Below, piece by piece: positions 1-9,168 of a stretch of DNA of 64,000 nt. The translations under genes were made by a program, and so were the position numbers. A model generated the notes under the pieces. That model was given only the letters and a program-made list of their open reading frames with translations. It did not search any database and was not told the origin of the DNA. Source of the DNA: Bacteroidetes bacterium GWF2_40_14. Lineage in GTDB: Bacteria; Bacteroidota; Bacteroidia; Bacteroidales; UBA932. The first letter of the stretch is position 1, and every line of letters starts with the position of its first letter. Location of the stretch: contig MEOK01000005.1 in assembly GCA_001769195.1 (NCBI GenBank), positions 1 through 64,000 on the forward strand. The letters run 5' to 3'.

Positions 1-78
1 GCTGTATACGAGACCCGTACGTACAGTGGTGTGAGAGGCTCTCCCCGTCAGGTCAACTGACGGGGCAGTCTACTCGAT
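1..78 (+). ncRNA. 3' end of a group II intron (domains V and VI), truncated by window start
   Basis: Bases 1-30 can fold as domain V: GCTGTA pairs with TACAGT, TACG pairs with CGTA, and a CG bulge sits on the 3' side, as in catalytic domain V. A GTGAGAGG linker follows, then a 9-bp hairpin at 43-51/57-65 as domain VI, ending in CTACTCGAT, a 3' end compatible with intron termini of the AY type. The body and any reverse transcriptase ORF would lie upstream of the window. The AGC catalytic triad is cut by the window edge, so the call rests on fold and resemblance to bacterial introns I remember; it is an inference. Confidence 0.65.
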
Positions 79-123
79 AACAAATGTATTGTGGGTAAAT
101 GCGGTTGCACGCCCTTGCAGGCT

Positions 124-159
124 AGAGCACTTCAAGTTTGAACTTGAAATATATGCTCT
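124..159. repeat. Inverted repeat between intron end and haem-binding gene
   Basis: AGAGCA...TGCTCT flank an inner TTCAAGTT/AACTTGAA pair with a 2-nt centre. The hairpin lies just past the stop of the minus-strand haem-binding gene, so it may be its terminator, but no T-run follows on either strand. I see nothing else in the 79-170 gap. Confidence 0.45.
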
Positions 160-170
160 ACCTATGTCTT

Positions 171-626
171 TTAATAAAATTTGTGGTTTTTCTCACGGTG
201 AAGAGTAATCCACTCTAAAATAATATCTCCCTCTTTAGAGTTGACGGCTGATCCAAGTCTGACGATTGAATAGGAGAGGGGGGGCATTGAGTGGTCCTTC
301 ACAACGTTTTCTACTCTGGTAAGTACGCTGTCATCTACAAGATCGCCCGTTTTAATTGCCTCAAATGAAGGCTCGAGGTCAATACTTGAGAATGCACTTG
401 CTGCATCTCTTTTGATTTTAATACCGATAAGGGGCCATTTTGAGTAAAAAGGCAATTTCTGCGTTTGTCCGTGACAAACTATACAACCTGAATTATCTAT
501 AATTGCAACTACTTTGGCATCTATAAGCAGGTTGTCTGTGGGTTCCTGATTTATGGCCCTGAAAGTAATAATAAGGGCTGCTGAAGTTATCAGCAACCCT
601 AATACGATTTTAGAAAACTTACTCAT
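171..626 (-). CDS. Haem-binding domain protein (single CxxCH), membrane-anchored
   Basis: This 151-aa protein starts with a hydrophobic segment at residues 7-23 that should anchor it in the inner membrane or export it. One c-type haem motif, CIVCH, is at residues 48-52, and a Met-Pro-Pro near 114-116 fits the Haem_bd (PF14376) family layout, where Met is a likely distal haem ligand. It should act outside the cytoplasm as a small electron carrier or sensor. It lies 12 bases downstream of the FMN-binding gene on the same strand, so the two are probably one operon passing electrons between flavin and haem. The partner enzyme is not visible. Confidence 0.8.
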   Translation of the reverse strand: MSKFSKIVLGLLITSAALIITFRAINQEPTDNLLIDAKVVAIIDNSGCIVCHGQTQKLPFYSKWPLIGIKIKRDAASAFSSIDLEPSFEAIKTGDLVDDSVLTRVENVVKDHSMPPLSYSIVRLGSAVNSKEGDIILEWITLHREKNHKFY

Positions 627-638
627 TTCGCAGTTTTA

Positions 639-1151
639 TTATTGCGCTGCCTTATTAAGAATAATTTCCACATTTTTAGAAAGTGCAGTTGCTGAAATTG
701 TAGCGCCGCTATAACTGTCAACAGAGGCTTTTTTCTTTGATGCTTCACCTATTTTTAATCCGTCCCAGCTATTAAAATATTTTTGTCTCTCAAGCTTCTT
801 TAAAAAACCGGGACTCTCCCAATTGCTCAGAATTGCCACCTTTTTAATTATCTTGCTTTTGTCTGTTACTACTATTACAGGTGTCGTGTTATGATATCCA
901 ATTATGCCGTCTGAATAAGGCTTGCTGGATAAACAGTATCCTAAAACCTTTTTTTTGGCATCCACTACGTTGAACCATACACCATTACCTTTTTCAACTG
1001 CAACTGCTTCCGGATATATGCTTTGTACTACTTCCAGCCCTGAAACCTCTTTTAATACCGCTACCTCGCCTTTCGCCTTTCCGTTTGCCTGGGAAAATGC
1101 AGTTGTTACGCATGTGAAGATAATAAATAATAGTGAGATGTGCTTTTTCAT
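639..1151 (-). CDS. Exported FMN-binding domain protein (covalent flavin type)
   Basis: The 170-aa product has a signal peptide (residues 1-20, ending TAFSQA) followed by an FMN_bind domain like that of RnfG/NqrC. The C-terminal DSYSGAT at 145-151 matches the [D/N]xx[S/T]GA[S/T] site at which ApbE links FMN to the final Thr in this family. A GYHNTT stretch around 85-90 also fits. It is expected to be a periplasmic flavoprotein in an electron-transfer chain. It is followed at 12 bp by a haem-binding protein; together they suggest an extracytoplasmic flavin-haem relay. The upstream gap to ppdK contains a strong hairpin. Confidence 0.85.
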   Translation of the reverse strand: MKKHISLLFIIFTCVTTAFSQANGKAKGEVAVLKEVSGLEVVQSIYPEAVAVEKGNGVWFNVVDAKKKVLGYCLSSKPYSDGIIGYHNTTPVIVVTDKSKIIKKVAILSNWESPGFLKKLERQKYFNSWDGLKIGEASKKKASVDSYSGATISATALSKNVEIILNKAAQ

Positions 1152-1190
1152 TTCTTTAAATTGTTTTTTATATTTTTTTTAGACAACAAA

Positions 1191-1218
1191 GGCCGGCAAA
1201 AGTTTATTTTGTCCGGCC
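1191..1218 (-). terminator. GC-rich hairpin terminator after ppdK
   Basis: GGCCGGCAAAA pairs with TTTTG(T)CCGGCC around a short loop, with a single bulged T. On the minus strand it is followed by TTTGTTGT. It sits between the ppdK stop and the FMN-binding gene, so it should end the ppdK transcript. Confidence 0.65.
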
Positions 1219-1243
1219 ATTGTTTATTCATAAATTCTATATG

Positions 1244-3961
1244 CTATTTGTAATCTCTGATAGCAGACTGAGCAGCAGCCAGACGTGCTATCGGAACGCG
1301 GAACGGAGAACAAGAAACATAATTCATGCCAATTTTATGACAGAACTCGATTGAGTCAGGATCACCACCGTGTTCGCCGCAAATACCAATTTTGAGTTTT
1401 GAATTGGTACTACGTCCGCCTTTGATACTCATCTCAACAAGTTTGCCTACTGTAGACTGGTCGAGGGTCTGGAATGGATCTGCTGGAAGGATCTTCTTGG
1501 CAAGATAATCACCCATGAATGCTCCAATATCGTCACGTGAAAATCCAAATGTCATCTGAGTAAGGTCATTTGTTCCAAAAGAGAAGAACTGTGCTGTCTG
1601 TGCCATCTCTTCCGAAAGCAGTGCTGCGCGAGGAATCTCAATCATGGTGCCATAAAGATAAGGAATCTTAAGAGCGTACTTCTTCTCAACCTCTGCATGT
1701 ACTCTATCGCAAATGACTTTCTGATGGTCAAGTTCCTTAACAGATACAGTAACAGGAATCATGATCTCCGGCTGTGGCTGGAAGCCCTCTTTCATAAGTT
1801 CTGCAGTTGCTTCAAAAATTGCCCTGTACTGAGCTTCACTAATCTCAGGGTATGTGATTCCGAGACGTACTCCACGGTGACCCATCATAGGGTTTACTTC
1901 ATGAAGGTTTTCGCCACGTTTCTTGATGTCTTCAACTGATATTCCCAGTTCATCGGCAAGTTCCTGTTGCTTGTCATGAGTCTGAGGTACAAACTCATGC
2001 AAAGGTGGGTCAAGTAGACGGAATGTAACAGGTTTGCCGTTCATTACCTTCATAGTGCCTTTAACTGCCTTTTTAACAAATGGCTCAAGTTCTTTGAGAG
2101 CAACAATGCGCTCCTCTTCTGTTTTTGACAGAATCATCTTGCGCAGTTTTGCAAGTGGTTGTTCAGAATTTGTTCCGTAGAACATATGCTCGATTCTGAA
2201 AAGGCCAATTCCCTCTGCTCCAAAGTTGATAGCATTCTGTGCATCCTCAGGAGTGTCGGCATTTGTTCTTACACCTAACACCCTGAACTTGTCCACGATT
2301 GACATATACTCCACAAAACGAGGATTTTCTGTTGCATCCATTGTAGAGATAGCCTGGTCATAAACGAACCCTTTGGTTCCGTTCAGACTGAATACGTCGC
2401 CCTCTTTGTATATTTTACCATTTACTGTAAGTGTCTTTGCATGAAGGTTAATGTGGAGCGTATCGCAACCTACTATGCAGCATTTACCCCATCCGCGGGC
2501 AACAAGGGCAGCATGAGAGGTCATACCTCCACGGGCTGTCAGAAGACCATCAGCTGCGCGCATACCTTCTACATCTTCTGGATTTGTCTCTTCACGTACC
2601 AGAATCACCTTTTTGCCTGCTGCGTTCCACTCAACAGCGGTCTCAGCAGTGAATGCGATCTGACCAACTGATCCGCCCGGGCCTGCAGGAAGTCCTTTTG
2701 CAATGACTGTTGCAGCTTTTTCAGATTTAGGATCAAGGATAGGATGCAAAAGCTCATCAAGCTGGGCAGGAGCCATTCTCATGACTGCTGTCTTTTCATC
2801 TATAAGACCTTCTGAAAGCATATCCATTGCCATGTTAAGGGCAGCCATACCAGTTCTCTTTCCAACGCGGCACTGAAGCATCCATAGCTTACCGTCCTGA
2901 ATTGTAAATTCTATGTCCTGCATATCGTGGAAATGTTTTTCAAGACTTTTCTGGATAGCATCAAGTTCCTTATATACAACCGGCATACCTGTCTCAAGAG
3001 AAGCAAGGTGCCTGTTATGGTCGTTCTTTGTTGATTCGTTAAGAGGGCTTGGTGTGCGTATACCGGCAACCACATCTTCTCCTTGTGCGTTGATCAGCCA
3101 CTCACCATAAAACTTGCCTTCGCCTGTTGCAGGGTTACGTGAGAAAGCAACACCTGTTGCAGAATTTTCTCCCATGTTTCCGAATACCATTGCCTGAACT
3201 GTAACAGCTGTTCCCCACTCGTCAGGAATGCTCTCAATTCTGCGATATGAAATAGCCCTTTTTCCGTTCCATGATTTGAAAACGGCACTTATACCTCCCC
3301 AAAGTTGCTCGTAAGCATTATCTGGGAATGATTTTCCAAGAACTTCCTGAACTTTCAGCTTGAAATCGTCGCAAATCTTGATAAGCTCTTCTGCTGTAAG
3401 GTCAGTATCATTTGTATAACCTCTTTTTGTCTTAACCTCGTGCAGCATCTTGTCAAGCTGTACACGTATTCCTTTTCCTTCTTCAGGTTCGATTCCCTCA
3501 GCCTTTTCCATAACAACATCGGAGTACATCATGATAAGACGACGGTAAGCATCATAAACGAAGCGTGGATTAGATGTCTTTTTAATAAGACCAGGAATTG
3601 TTTCTGAACAAAGGCCGATATTAAGAACGGTCTCCATCATACCCGGCATTGAGCTTCTGGCTCCTGAACGGCAAGATAGTAGTAAAGGATTCTCTTTTCC
3701 GCCGAACTGCATACCCATTATTGCCTCAGTTTTTGCCAAAGCAGCATCTACTTCTGCCTTAAGCGCTGCAGGATACTGCATCTTGTTTTTGTAATACTCG
3801 TTACAAGTATCTGTAGTGATTGTAAAACCTGCGGGTACAGGAATTCCTAAAGTACACATTTCTGCAAGGTTGGCACCTTTGCCACCAAGCAAATTCTTCA
3901 TTGAGCCATTTCCGTCGGCAGTTTTGCCTCCGAATATGTAAACTCTTTTAATGTCTGACAT
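1244..3961 (-). CDS. ppdK: Pyruvate, phosphate dikinase
   Basis: At 905 aa this has the usual length of PPDK, which interconverts pyruvate + ATP + Pi and phosphoenolpyruvate + AMP + PPi in the cytoplasm. The N-terminal nucleotide-binding domain begins at once (VYIFGGKTADGNG, then LLGGKGANLAEM). The swivelling phosphohistidine domain carries GGMTSHAALVARGWGK near residue 460, with the phosphorylated His. The C-terminal PEP/pyruvate barrel shows GLFRIEHMF, MGHRGVRLG, SFGTNDLTQMTFGFSRDD and the GICGEHGGDP motif. It has its own terminator and a likely -7 box upstream. In Bacteroidota it links glycolysis and gluconeogenesis. No defects seen. Confidence 0.98.
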   Translation of the reverse strand: MSDIKRVYIFGGKTADGNGSMKNLLGGKGANLAEMCTLGIPVPAGFTITTDTCNEYYKNKMQYPAALKAEVDAALAKTEAIMGMQFGGKENPLLLSCRSGARSSMPGMMETVLNIGLCSETIPGLIKKTSNPRFVYDAYRRLIMMYSDVVMEKAEGIEPEEGKGIRVQLDKMLHEVKTKRGYTNDTDLTAEELIKICDDFKLKVQEVLGKSFPDNAYEQLWGGISAVFKSWNGKRAISYRRIESIPDEWGTAVTVQAMVFGNMGENSATGVAFSRNPATGEGKFYGEWLINAQGEDVVAGIRTPSPLNESTKNDHNRHLASLETGMPVVYKELDAIQKSLEKHFHDMQDIEFTIQDGKLWMLQCRVGKRTGMAALNMAMDMLSEGLIDEKTAVMRMAPAQLDELLHPILDPKSEKAATVIAKGLPAGPGGSVGQIAFTAETAVEWNAAGKKVILVREETNPEDVEGMRAADGLLTARGGMTSHAALVARGWGKCCIVGCDTLHINLHAKTLTVNGKIYKEGDVFSLNGTKGFVYDQAISTMDATENPRFVEYMSIVDKFRVLGVRTNADTPEDAQNAINFGAEGIGLFRIEHMFYGTNSEQPLAKLRKMILSKTEEERIVALKELEPFVKKAVKGTMKVMNGKPVTFRLLDPPLHEFVPQTHDKQQELADELGISVEDIKKRGENLHEVNPMMGHRGVRLGITYPEISEAQYRAIFEATAELMKEGFQPQPEIMIPVTVSVKELDHQKVICDRVHAEVEKKYALKIPYLYGTMIEIPRAALLSEEMAQTAQFFSFGTNDLTQMTFGFSRDDIGAFMGDYLAKKILPADPFQTLDQSTVGKLVEMSIKGGRSTNSKLKIGICGEHGGDPDSIEFCHKIGMNYVSCSPFRVPIARLAAAQSAIRDYK

Positions 3962-4011
3962 AAGTTATTGATTATTTCGGTTTATATTTCAGAATATTAT
4001 CTAATGGGGGG

Positions 4012-4019
4012 CAAATATA
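4012..4019 (-). promoter_or_regulatory. Possible -7 box for ppdK
   Basis: CAAATATA on plus is TATATTTG on minus, an exact TAnnTTTG box, in the 66-bp gap before ppdK. No good TTTG -33 element lies at 19-21 bp, so the call is tentative. Confidence 0.4.
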
Positions 4020-4027
4020 ATAAATTT

Positions 4028-5371
4028 TCATAAAAGTTTGCCTGCAAGTTCAGATAGTTCACTACGCTCTCCCTTGACAAGGTTGATGTGTGCAAAAATC
4101 TCCTGCCCGTATAGTTTTTCCCCAAGATGTGTCAATCCGTTTGAGTGAATGTCCAGATAAGGCGAATCAATCTGCTGGATGTCACCTGTAAATACCAGCT
4201 TGGAGCCTTCTCCGGCTCTCGTTATGATTGTCTTTACCTCGTGAGGGGTAAGGTTCTGAGCCTCGTCAATAATAAAGAAGACATTGGAGAGGCTTCTGCC
4301 TCTTATGTAGGCCAGAGGAGAGATCTGCAACTTTTCATTCTTCAACATCTCTTCAATTCTATACGCCTCTTTACTGGTGGGCTTGAATGCCTTTTTTATT
4401 ACAGCCAGGTTATCATATAAAGGGAGCATGTATGGTCCCATTTTCTCTTTTACATCTCCAGGCAGAAAACCCATCTCCTGATTCTTTAACGGAATTACGG
4501 GTCGCGCAAGAAGTATTGTGTCATATTCCTGTTCAAGTTCCATTGCAGCAGCCAGAGCAAGAAGGGTCTTCCCTGTTCCTGCTGTTCCGGTAAGCGAAAT
4601 AAGCTTGATTGCCGGGTTGAGGAGTGCATCTATTGCAAAGGTCTGTTCGTCGTTTCTGGAATCTATGCCGTATGCCTTGTGTTTCTTTACACCAATGAGA
4701 GATTTGCCTGCTGCACTGTAACGGGCTAGTACCTTATTGCTGCCGGTTGTACTCTTGATTGAGTAGAGTTGATTTGCCAGCTGATTGCTAAGCTTGAACT
4801 CCTCAACAGGAACACCTCCATCCTGATAAAACAGCCGGTCTATTACATTCTGCGGTATCTTCTCGAGGTTTATCACCTCTTTCTTTATATTCTCTACCCT
4901 CTCTTCGGTTATTTTATCTGTCAGATAATCCTGTGCATCTATATGTAGTGCTTTTGCTTTAAGCCGCAGATTCATATCTTTGGTTACCAGTGCCACAACC
5001 CTGTCGGGATTCTTGTCCTTTACCCACTGTGTTGTTGCCAGTATCCTGTGATCCTGGGTGTCCTCAAAGAAGGACTCTGCCATCTGGTCGCTGAATGGAT
5101 GTCCTAACTCAATCTTAAGAAGTCCTTTGCCTTTTCCTATGCTTACACCCTTGTCAAACAGCTGGTTGTCTGTGATTTTGTCCATGTCACGAACAAACTC
5201 CCGGGCATTGTAGTTTATTGAGTCATCGCCCTTTTTAAACTTGTCCAGCTCTTCAAGTACTGCAATGGGAACAACTATGTCATTCTCCTGAAAATTGTGT
5301 ATTGCACGGAAATCGTGCAAAATGACATTTGTATCTAATACAAATATCTTAGGTAACTTTTTTACTTTCAT
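4028..5371 (-). CDS. PhoH family protein (PIN domain + PhoH ATPase)
   Basis: I start this at ATG 5371 (MKVKKLPKIFVLDTNV) rather than the upstream in-frame ATG at 5407, because that one lies inside purL and the shorter start falls 4 bases after the purL stop. The 447-aa protein has an N-terminal PIN nuclease-like domain (LDTNVILHD near residue 10, conserved acidic residues, LVTKDMNLR) and a C-terminal PhoH NTPase with Walker A GTAGTGKTLLAL and Walker B FFIIDEAQN. The PhoH2 type (PIN-PhoH) is linked to RNA unwinding and cleavage in other bacteria. Its substrate here is unknown. It is probably cotranscribed with purL. Confidence 0.92.
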   Translation of the reverse strand: MKVKKLPKIFVLDTNVILHDFRAIHNFQENDIVVPIAVLEELDKFKKGDDSINYNAREFVRDMDKITDNQLFDKGVSIGKGKGLLKIELGHPFSDQMAESFFEDTQDHRILATTQWVKDKNPDRVVALVTKDMNLRLKAKALHIDAQDYLTDKITEERVENIKKEVINLEKIPQNVIDRLFYQDGGVPVEEFKLSNQLANQLYSIKSTTGSNKVLARYSAAGKSLIGVKKHKAYGIDSRNDEQTFAIDALLNPAIKLISLTGTAGTGKTLLALAAAMELEQEYDTILLARPVIPLKNQEMGFLPGDVKEKMGPYMLPLYDNLAVIKKAFKPTSKEAYRIEEMLKNEKLQISPLAYIRGRSLSNVFFIIDEAQNLTPHEVKTIITRAGEGSKLVFTGDIQQIDSPYLDIHSNGLTHLGEKLYGQEIFAHINLVKGERSELSELAGKLL

Positions 5372-5375
5372 AAAT

Positions 5376-8300
5376 CTATGATTTAATCTGGATCCATTTT
5401 CTTGCATTTATGAAGATTTCTATCCAAGGAGTCACTTCGTCCGACACTCTGTTGCGAGTGTAGTGCGCCCAGTTATGTGGATAGATGCATCGTTCCGGAT
5501 GAGGCATCATTGCCAGGTGTCTTCCGTCATTGCTGCAAACTCCTGCTATGCCTTCCGGTGAACCGTTAGGATTTGCAGGATAATCTTTGTAATTGAACCT
5601 CACTGCTATATTGTATCTGGATATATCCTGCGGGAAATGGAACTTACCCTCCCCGTGGGCAACCCAAATGCCAAGTTTTGACCCTTTTAGTGTAGAAAGC
5701 ATTACAGAGGGTGAATCTTCTACTGTAACGCCAACGAAAGCACTTTCATATTTATGGCTGTCGTTGTGCTTCATTTTTGGCGAGTTATCTCTGTCTTCCG
5801 GAGTTATAAAGCCAAGTTCGGCCATAAGCTGGCACCCGTTGCAGATACCAAGACTGAGTGTATCCTCTCTTGCATAGAAATTTTCGATTGCACTCTTAGC
5901 CTTTTCATTATAAAGAAAAGCTCCGGCCCAGCCCTTTGCCGAACCTAACGTGTCTGCATTTGAGAATCCTCCCACAAACACAATCATCCTCACCTCTTCC
6001 AGGTTCTCCCGGCCGGTTATAAGGTCGGTCATGTGCACATCCTTTACTGCAAATCCTGCTAAATAGAGTGCCCATGCCATCTCCCTGTCGCCGTTGGAAC
6101 CCTTCTCCCTTATAATTGCTGCAACCGGTCTGTTGCTGTTGTTGTCAACCGGAAGGTTGTAATCCGATAATTTGCCAGAGAATGCTGCCGGGAAAGAGAA
6201 TTTTAGAGGTTGGTTCATGTAGTTTGCGAACCTTTTTTCTGCAAGTTTCTCACCTGACTGCAATCTGTCAAACAAATATGATGTTTTGAACCATAAATCC
6301 CTATAGTGGTCTATGTCAAGTTCAAGATCAAGCTTGTAAGACCTTATATTCAATTTTCTCTGCTTTTGCCACTTACCGATATTATAGATTGCAATTGAGT
6401 TTTCTTTTACCAATTGTTCAAATTCCTCTTTTTTGCCATCCTGTACCTGTACCAGAATACCGGCGGCTTCAGAAAACAAAAGACGGACAGGATCCTTTTC
6501 ATTCAATTGTTCAAGGTTGATTTTAATACCTCCATCGCTGTTAGCAAAATTCATCTCCAGAAGAGCAGTAACAAGACCGCCGGCAGAGATATCGTGTCCG
6601 GCTGTGATAAGCTCTTTTTCAATCATTTTCTGAACTGTATCGAAACATTCGGCAAAATACTGTGGATTGTTTATGTCCGGTACCTCGTTCCCAAGCTGGT
6701 TTGTGACCTGTGCAAATGCAGAGCCGCCAAGAGCAAGGCTATCTTCGGTTATTGCAGTGAACGGAACATAGTAAAGTGAAGCATCACTCTCTTTTGAGAG
6801 TACAGGCCTGACAACCTTTCTGATATCCTTGCACTCGCCTACAGTAGATACAATAAGTGTTCCCGGTGAGAGTACTTTTTCTCCGTCGGGATACTTCTGT
6901 GTCATGGACATTGAGTCTTTCCCTGTAGGTATGTTTATTCCCAGCTCTATTGAAAAATCGCTGGCTGCTTTTACTGCTTTGTAAAGACGGGCATCCTCTC
7001 CAATGTTTCTGCATGGCCACATCCAGTTGGCAGAGAGGGATATACCCTTAATGCCTCCTTCAATCGGGGTCCAGACTACATTTGTAAGAGCTTCGGAAAT
7101 TGCCATCCTGCTTCCTGCCTCAGAGTCTATCATTGCTACTAAAGGGGCATGTCCTATTGAAGTGGCGATTCCTTTTTTATCGCCGAATCCTATTGCTGTT
7201 ACTCCCAGATTATTGAGCGGTAATTGAATCTCTCCTGCGGTTTGCTGTGTGGCAATAAGACCACTTACGGAACGGTCGACCTTGTTTGTGAGCCAGTCCT
7301 TGCATGCAACAGATTCCAGCTGCATTACAAGCTCTATATAATATTCGAGTTCTTCTGTGTCATACTCGAGAAGATCCCAATTCTGGGCCACTGTAAAGTC
7401 TTCCATTATAGTCTTGGGAGCAGATCCGAACATATCCTCAATGGCCAGGTCAATTGGTTTTTCGCCAGTTTGTTTGTTTTCAAGCGTAAAGTTGTCTCTG
7501 CCTGTGGTCTCTCCTATAACATACATCGGGGCCCTCTCCCTGGCAGCTATCTTTTGCAGTTCTTCTACATCTGATGCTTTGATTACAAGGCCCATGCGTT
7601 CCTGAGATTCGTTCCCTATTATCTCTTTGGCAGATAAAGTAGGGTCACCTACAGGAAGTTTGCTGATGTCTATGTCGCCACCGGTCTGTTCAACAAGTTC
7701 GGAAAGACAGTTAAGATGTCCCCCTGCACCATGGTCATGAACTGATATTATTGAGTTGTTGTCGCTCTCGGCCAGTGTACGTATTGCGTTGTATGCCCTT
7801 TTCTGCATCTCCGGATTGGAGCGCTGTACGGCATTAAGTTCAATTGCGTTTTCGAATTCTCCTGTGGCAACAGAGGATACTGCGCCTCCACCCATACCTA
7901 TACGATAGTTGTCACCTCCAAGCAGGATTACTTTGTCTCCTACCGAAGGTTTATCTTTTTGGGCATATCTCTTTTTTGCATAACCTACTCCTCCGGCCAT
8001 CATAATCACCTTGTCGAATCCAAAATCCCTCATCTTCTCTGAATGTTCGAATGTGAGAAGTGAACCACAAATTAGTGCTTGTCCGAACTTGTTTCCGAAA
8101 TCACTTGCTCCGTTGGATGCCTTTATGAGAATTTCCTGTGGTGTCTGATAGAGCCACTCACGCTCAGGCGTGTTCTCCCAATCCCTGCCTTCCACGTCAA
8201 ATCTTGGATAAGAGGTCATGTAGACAGCAGTTCCGGCTATAGGAAATGAGCCCTTGCCTCCTGCAATACGGTCACGGATCTCTCCTCCGCTACCTGTGGC

Positions 8301-9092
8301 TGCTCCGTTGAAAGGCTCTACCGTTGTTGGGAAATTGTGAGTTTCAGCTTTAAGTGAGATTACTGTCTCCTCCTTCTGTACCTTGAAAAAGTCTGGTTTG
8401 TCGCCACTTTGCGGGTAGAACATTGTAACCTCCGGGCCCTCAAGAAATGCGCAATTATCTTTATAGGCAGAGACTATACGGTTAGGATTCTCCTTTGATG
8501 TCTTTTTAATCAGCTTAAACAGACTGGATTCCATCTCCCTTCCGTCTATGACAAATGTGCCGTTGAATATTTTGTGCCGGCAGTGCTCGGAGTTTACCTG
8601 TGAGAAACCAAAGACTTCTCCATCTGTAAGGGGACGTCCCAGTTTTTTACTAAGTTCGTCGAGATAGCTTATCTCCTCATCGCTGAGTGCAAGTCCCTCT
8701 TCTTTATTGTAAGCAGCAATGTCGGTTATCTGAATTACAGGATCTGGTTTGCGGTTTATTTCAAAGATCTCCTGACCAAGGCCGTCATACATACGCTGAA
8801 GCATTTTGTCATGCTCTGCTTCCATTGACGGTACCTCAAAAAACTCCTCGATCCGCTCTATGCCGGAAATGTTCATGTTCTGAGTAATCTCAACAGCAGT
8901 TGTGCTCCATGGTGTAATCATCTCTCTTCTAGGGCCGGCAAAATAACCGGTAACTGACCTATCGGGATGTAAATGAGCACCGTCGAAAAGCCATTTGAGA
9001 GCATTAATATTGTCTGAAGAGAGTTCCTTGTTTGTTTTTACAGCAATTACGCTGTTAAGCTGAGATCTAAAGAATAGGATCATATATGACAA
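5376..9092 (-). CDS. purL: Phosphoribosylformylglycinamidine synthase (large, single-chain)
   Basis: The 1238-aa enzyme makes FGAM from FGAR, glutamine and ATP in purine synthesis. The synthetase half contains VNSEHCRHKIFNGTF, the LKAETHNFPTTVEPFNGAATG motif split over residues 260-285, and a DHGAGGHLN stretch. The C-terminal class I glutaminase shows VFVGGFSNADTLGS, SLGICNGCQLM with the catalytic Cys, and MMPHPERCIYPHNW with the His-Glu pair. Fusion of synthetase and glutaminase is the form found in Proteobacteria and Bacteroidota. An alternative start at 9083 (MILFFRS) is possible. It is divergent from folC across 76 bp and followed by phoH. Confidence 0.97.
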   Translation of the reverse strand: MSYMILFFRSQLNSVIAVKTNKELSSDNINALKWLFDGAHLHPDRSVTGYFAGPRREMITPWSTTAVEITQNMNISGIERIEEFFEVPSMEAEHDKMLQRMYDGLGQEIFEINRKPDPVIQITDIAAYNKEEGLALSDEEISYLDELSKKLGRPLTDGEVFGFSQVNSEHCRHKIFNGTFVIDGREMESSLFKLIKKTSKENPNRIVSAYKDNCAFLEGPEVTMFYPQSGDKPDFFKVQKEETVISLKAETHNFPTTVEPFNGAATGSGGEIRDRIAGGKGSFPIAGTAVYMTSYPRFDVEGRDWENTPEREWLYQTPQEILIKASNGASDFGNKFGQALICGSLLTFEHSEKMRDFGFDKVIMMAGGVGYAKKRYAQKDKPSVGDKVILLGGDNYRIGMGGGAVSSVATGEFENAIELNAVQRSNPEMQKRAYNAIRTLAESDNNSIISVHDHGAGGHLNCLSELVEQTGGDIDISKLPVGDPTLSAKEIIGNESQERMGLVIKASDVEELQKIAARERAPMYVIGETTGRDNFTLENKQTGEKPIDLAIEDMFGSAPKTIMEDFTVAQNWDLLEYDTEELEYYIELVMQLESVACKDWLTNKVDRSVSGLIATQQTAGEIQLPLNNLGVTAIGFGDKKGIATSIGHAPLVAMIDSEAGSRMAISEALTNVVWTPIEGGIKGISLSANWMWPCRNIGEDARLYKAVKAASDFSIELGINIPTGKDSMSMTQKYPDGEKVLSPGTLIVSTVGECKDIRKVVRPVLSKESDASLYYVPFTAITEDSLALGGSAFAQVTNQLGNEVPDINNPQYFAECFDTVQKMIEKELITAGHDISAGGLVTALLEMNFANSDGGIKINLEQLNEKDPVRLLFSEAAGILVQVQDGKKEEFEQLVKENSIAIYNIGKWQKQRKLNIRSYKLDLELDIDHYRDLWFKTSYLFDRLQSGEKLAEKRFANYMNQPLKFSFPAAFSGKLSDYNLPVDNNSNRPVAAIIREKGSNGDREMAWALYLAGFAVKDVHMTDLITGRENLEEVRMIVFVGGFSNADTLGSAKGWAGAFLYNEKAKSAIENFYAREDTLSLGICNGCQLMAELGFITPEDRDNSPKMKHNDSHKYESAFVGVTVEDSPSVMLSTLKGSKLGIWVAHGEGKFHFPQDISRYNIAVRFNYKDYPANPNGSPEGIAGVCSNDGRHLAMMPHPERCIYPHNWAHYTRNRVSDEVTPWIEIFINARKWIQIKS

Positions 9093-9106
9093 GATAAGTT
9101 AGGCTC

Positions 9107-9114
9107 CAAAAATA
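9107..9114 (-). promoter_or_regulatory. Possible -7 box for purL
   Basis: CAAAAATA on plus reads TATTTTTG on minus, an exact TAnnTTTG box 15 bp ahead of the purL ATG in the purL-folC divergent gap. A -33 TTTG at the expected distance is lacking, and I see no purine-riboswitch-like fold in 76 bp. Confidence 0.35.
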
Positions 9115-9168
9115 CTGCTTTTTTGAGCAAAAAGGAAAATTATTTGTTATTTTGTACAAAATTGAATT

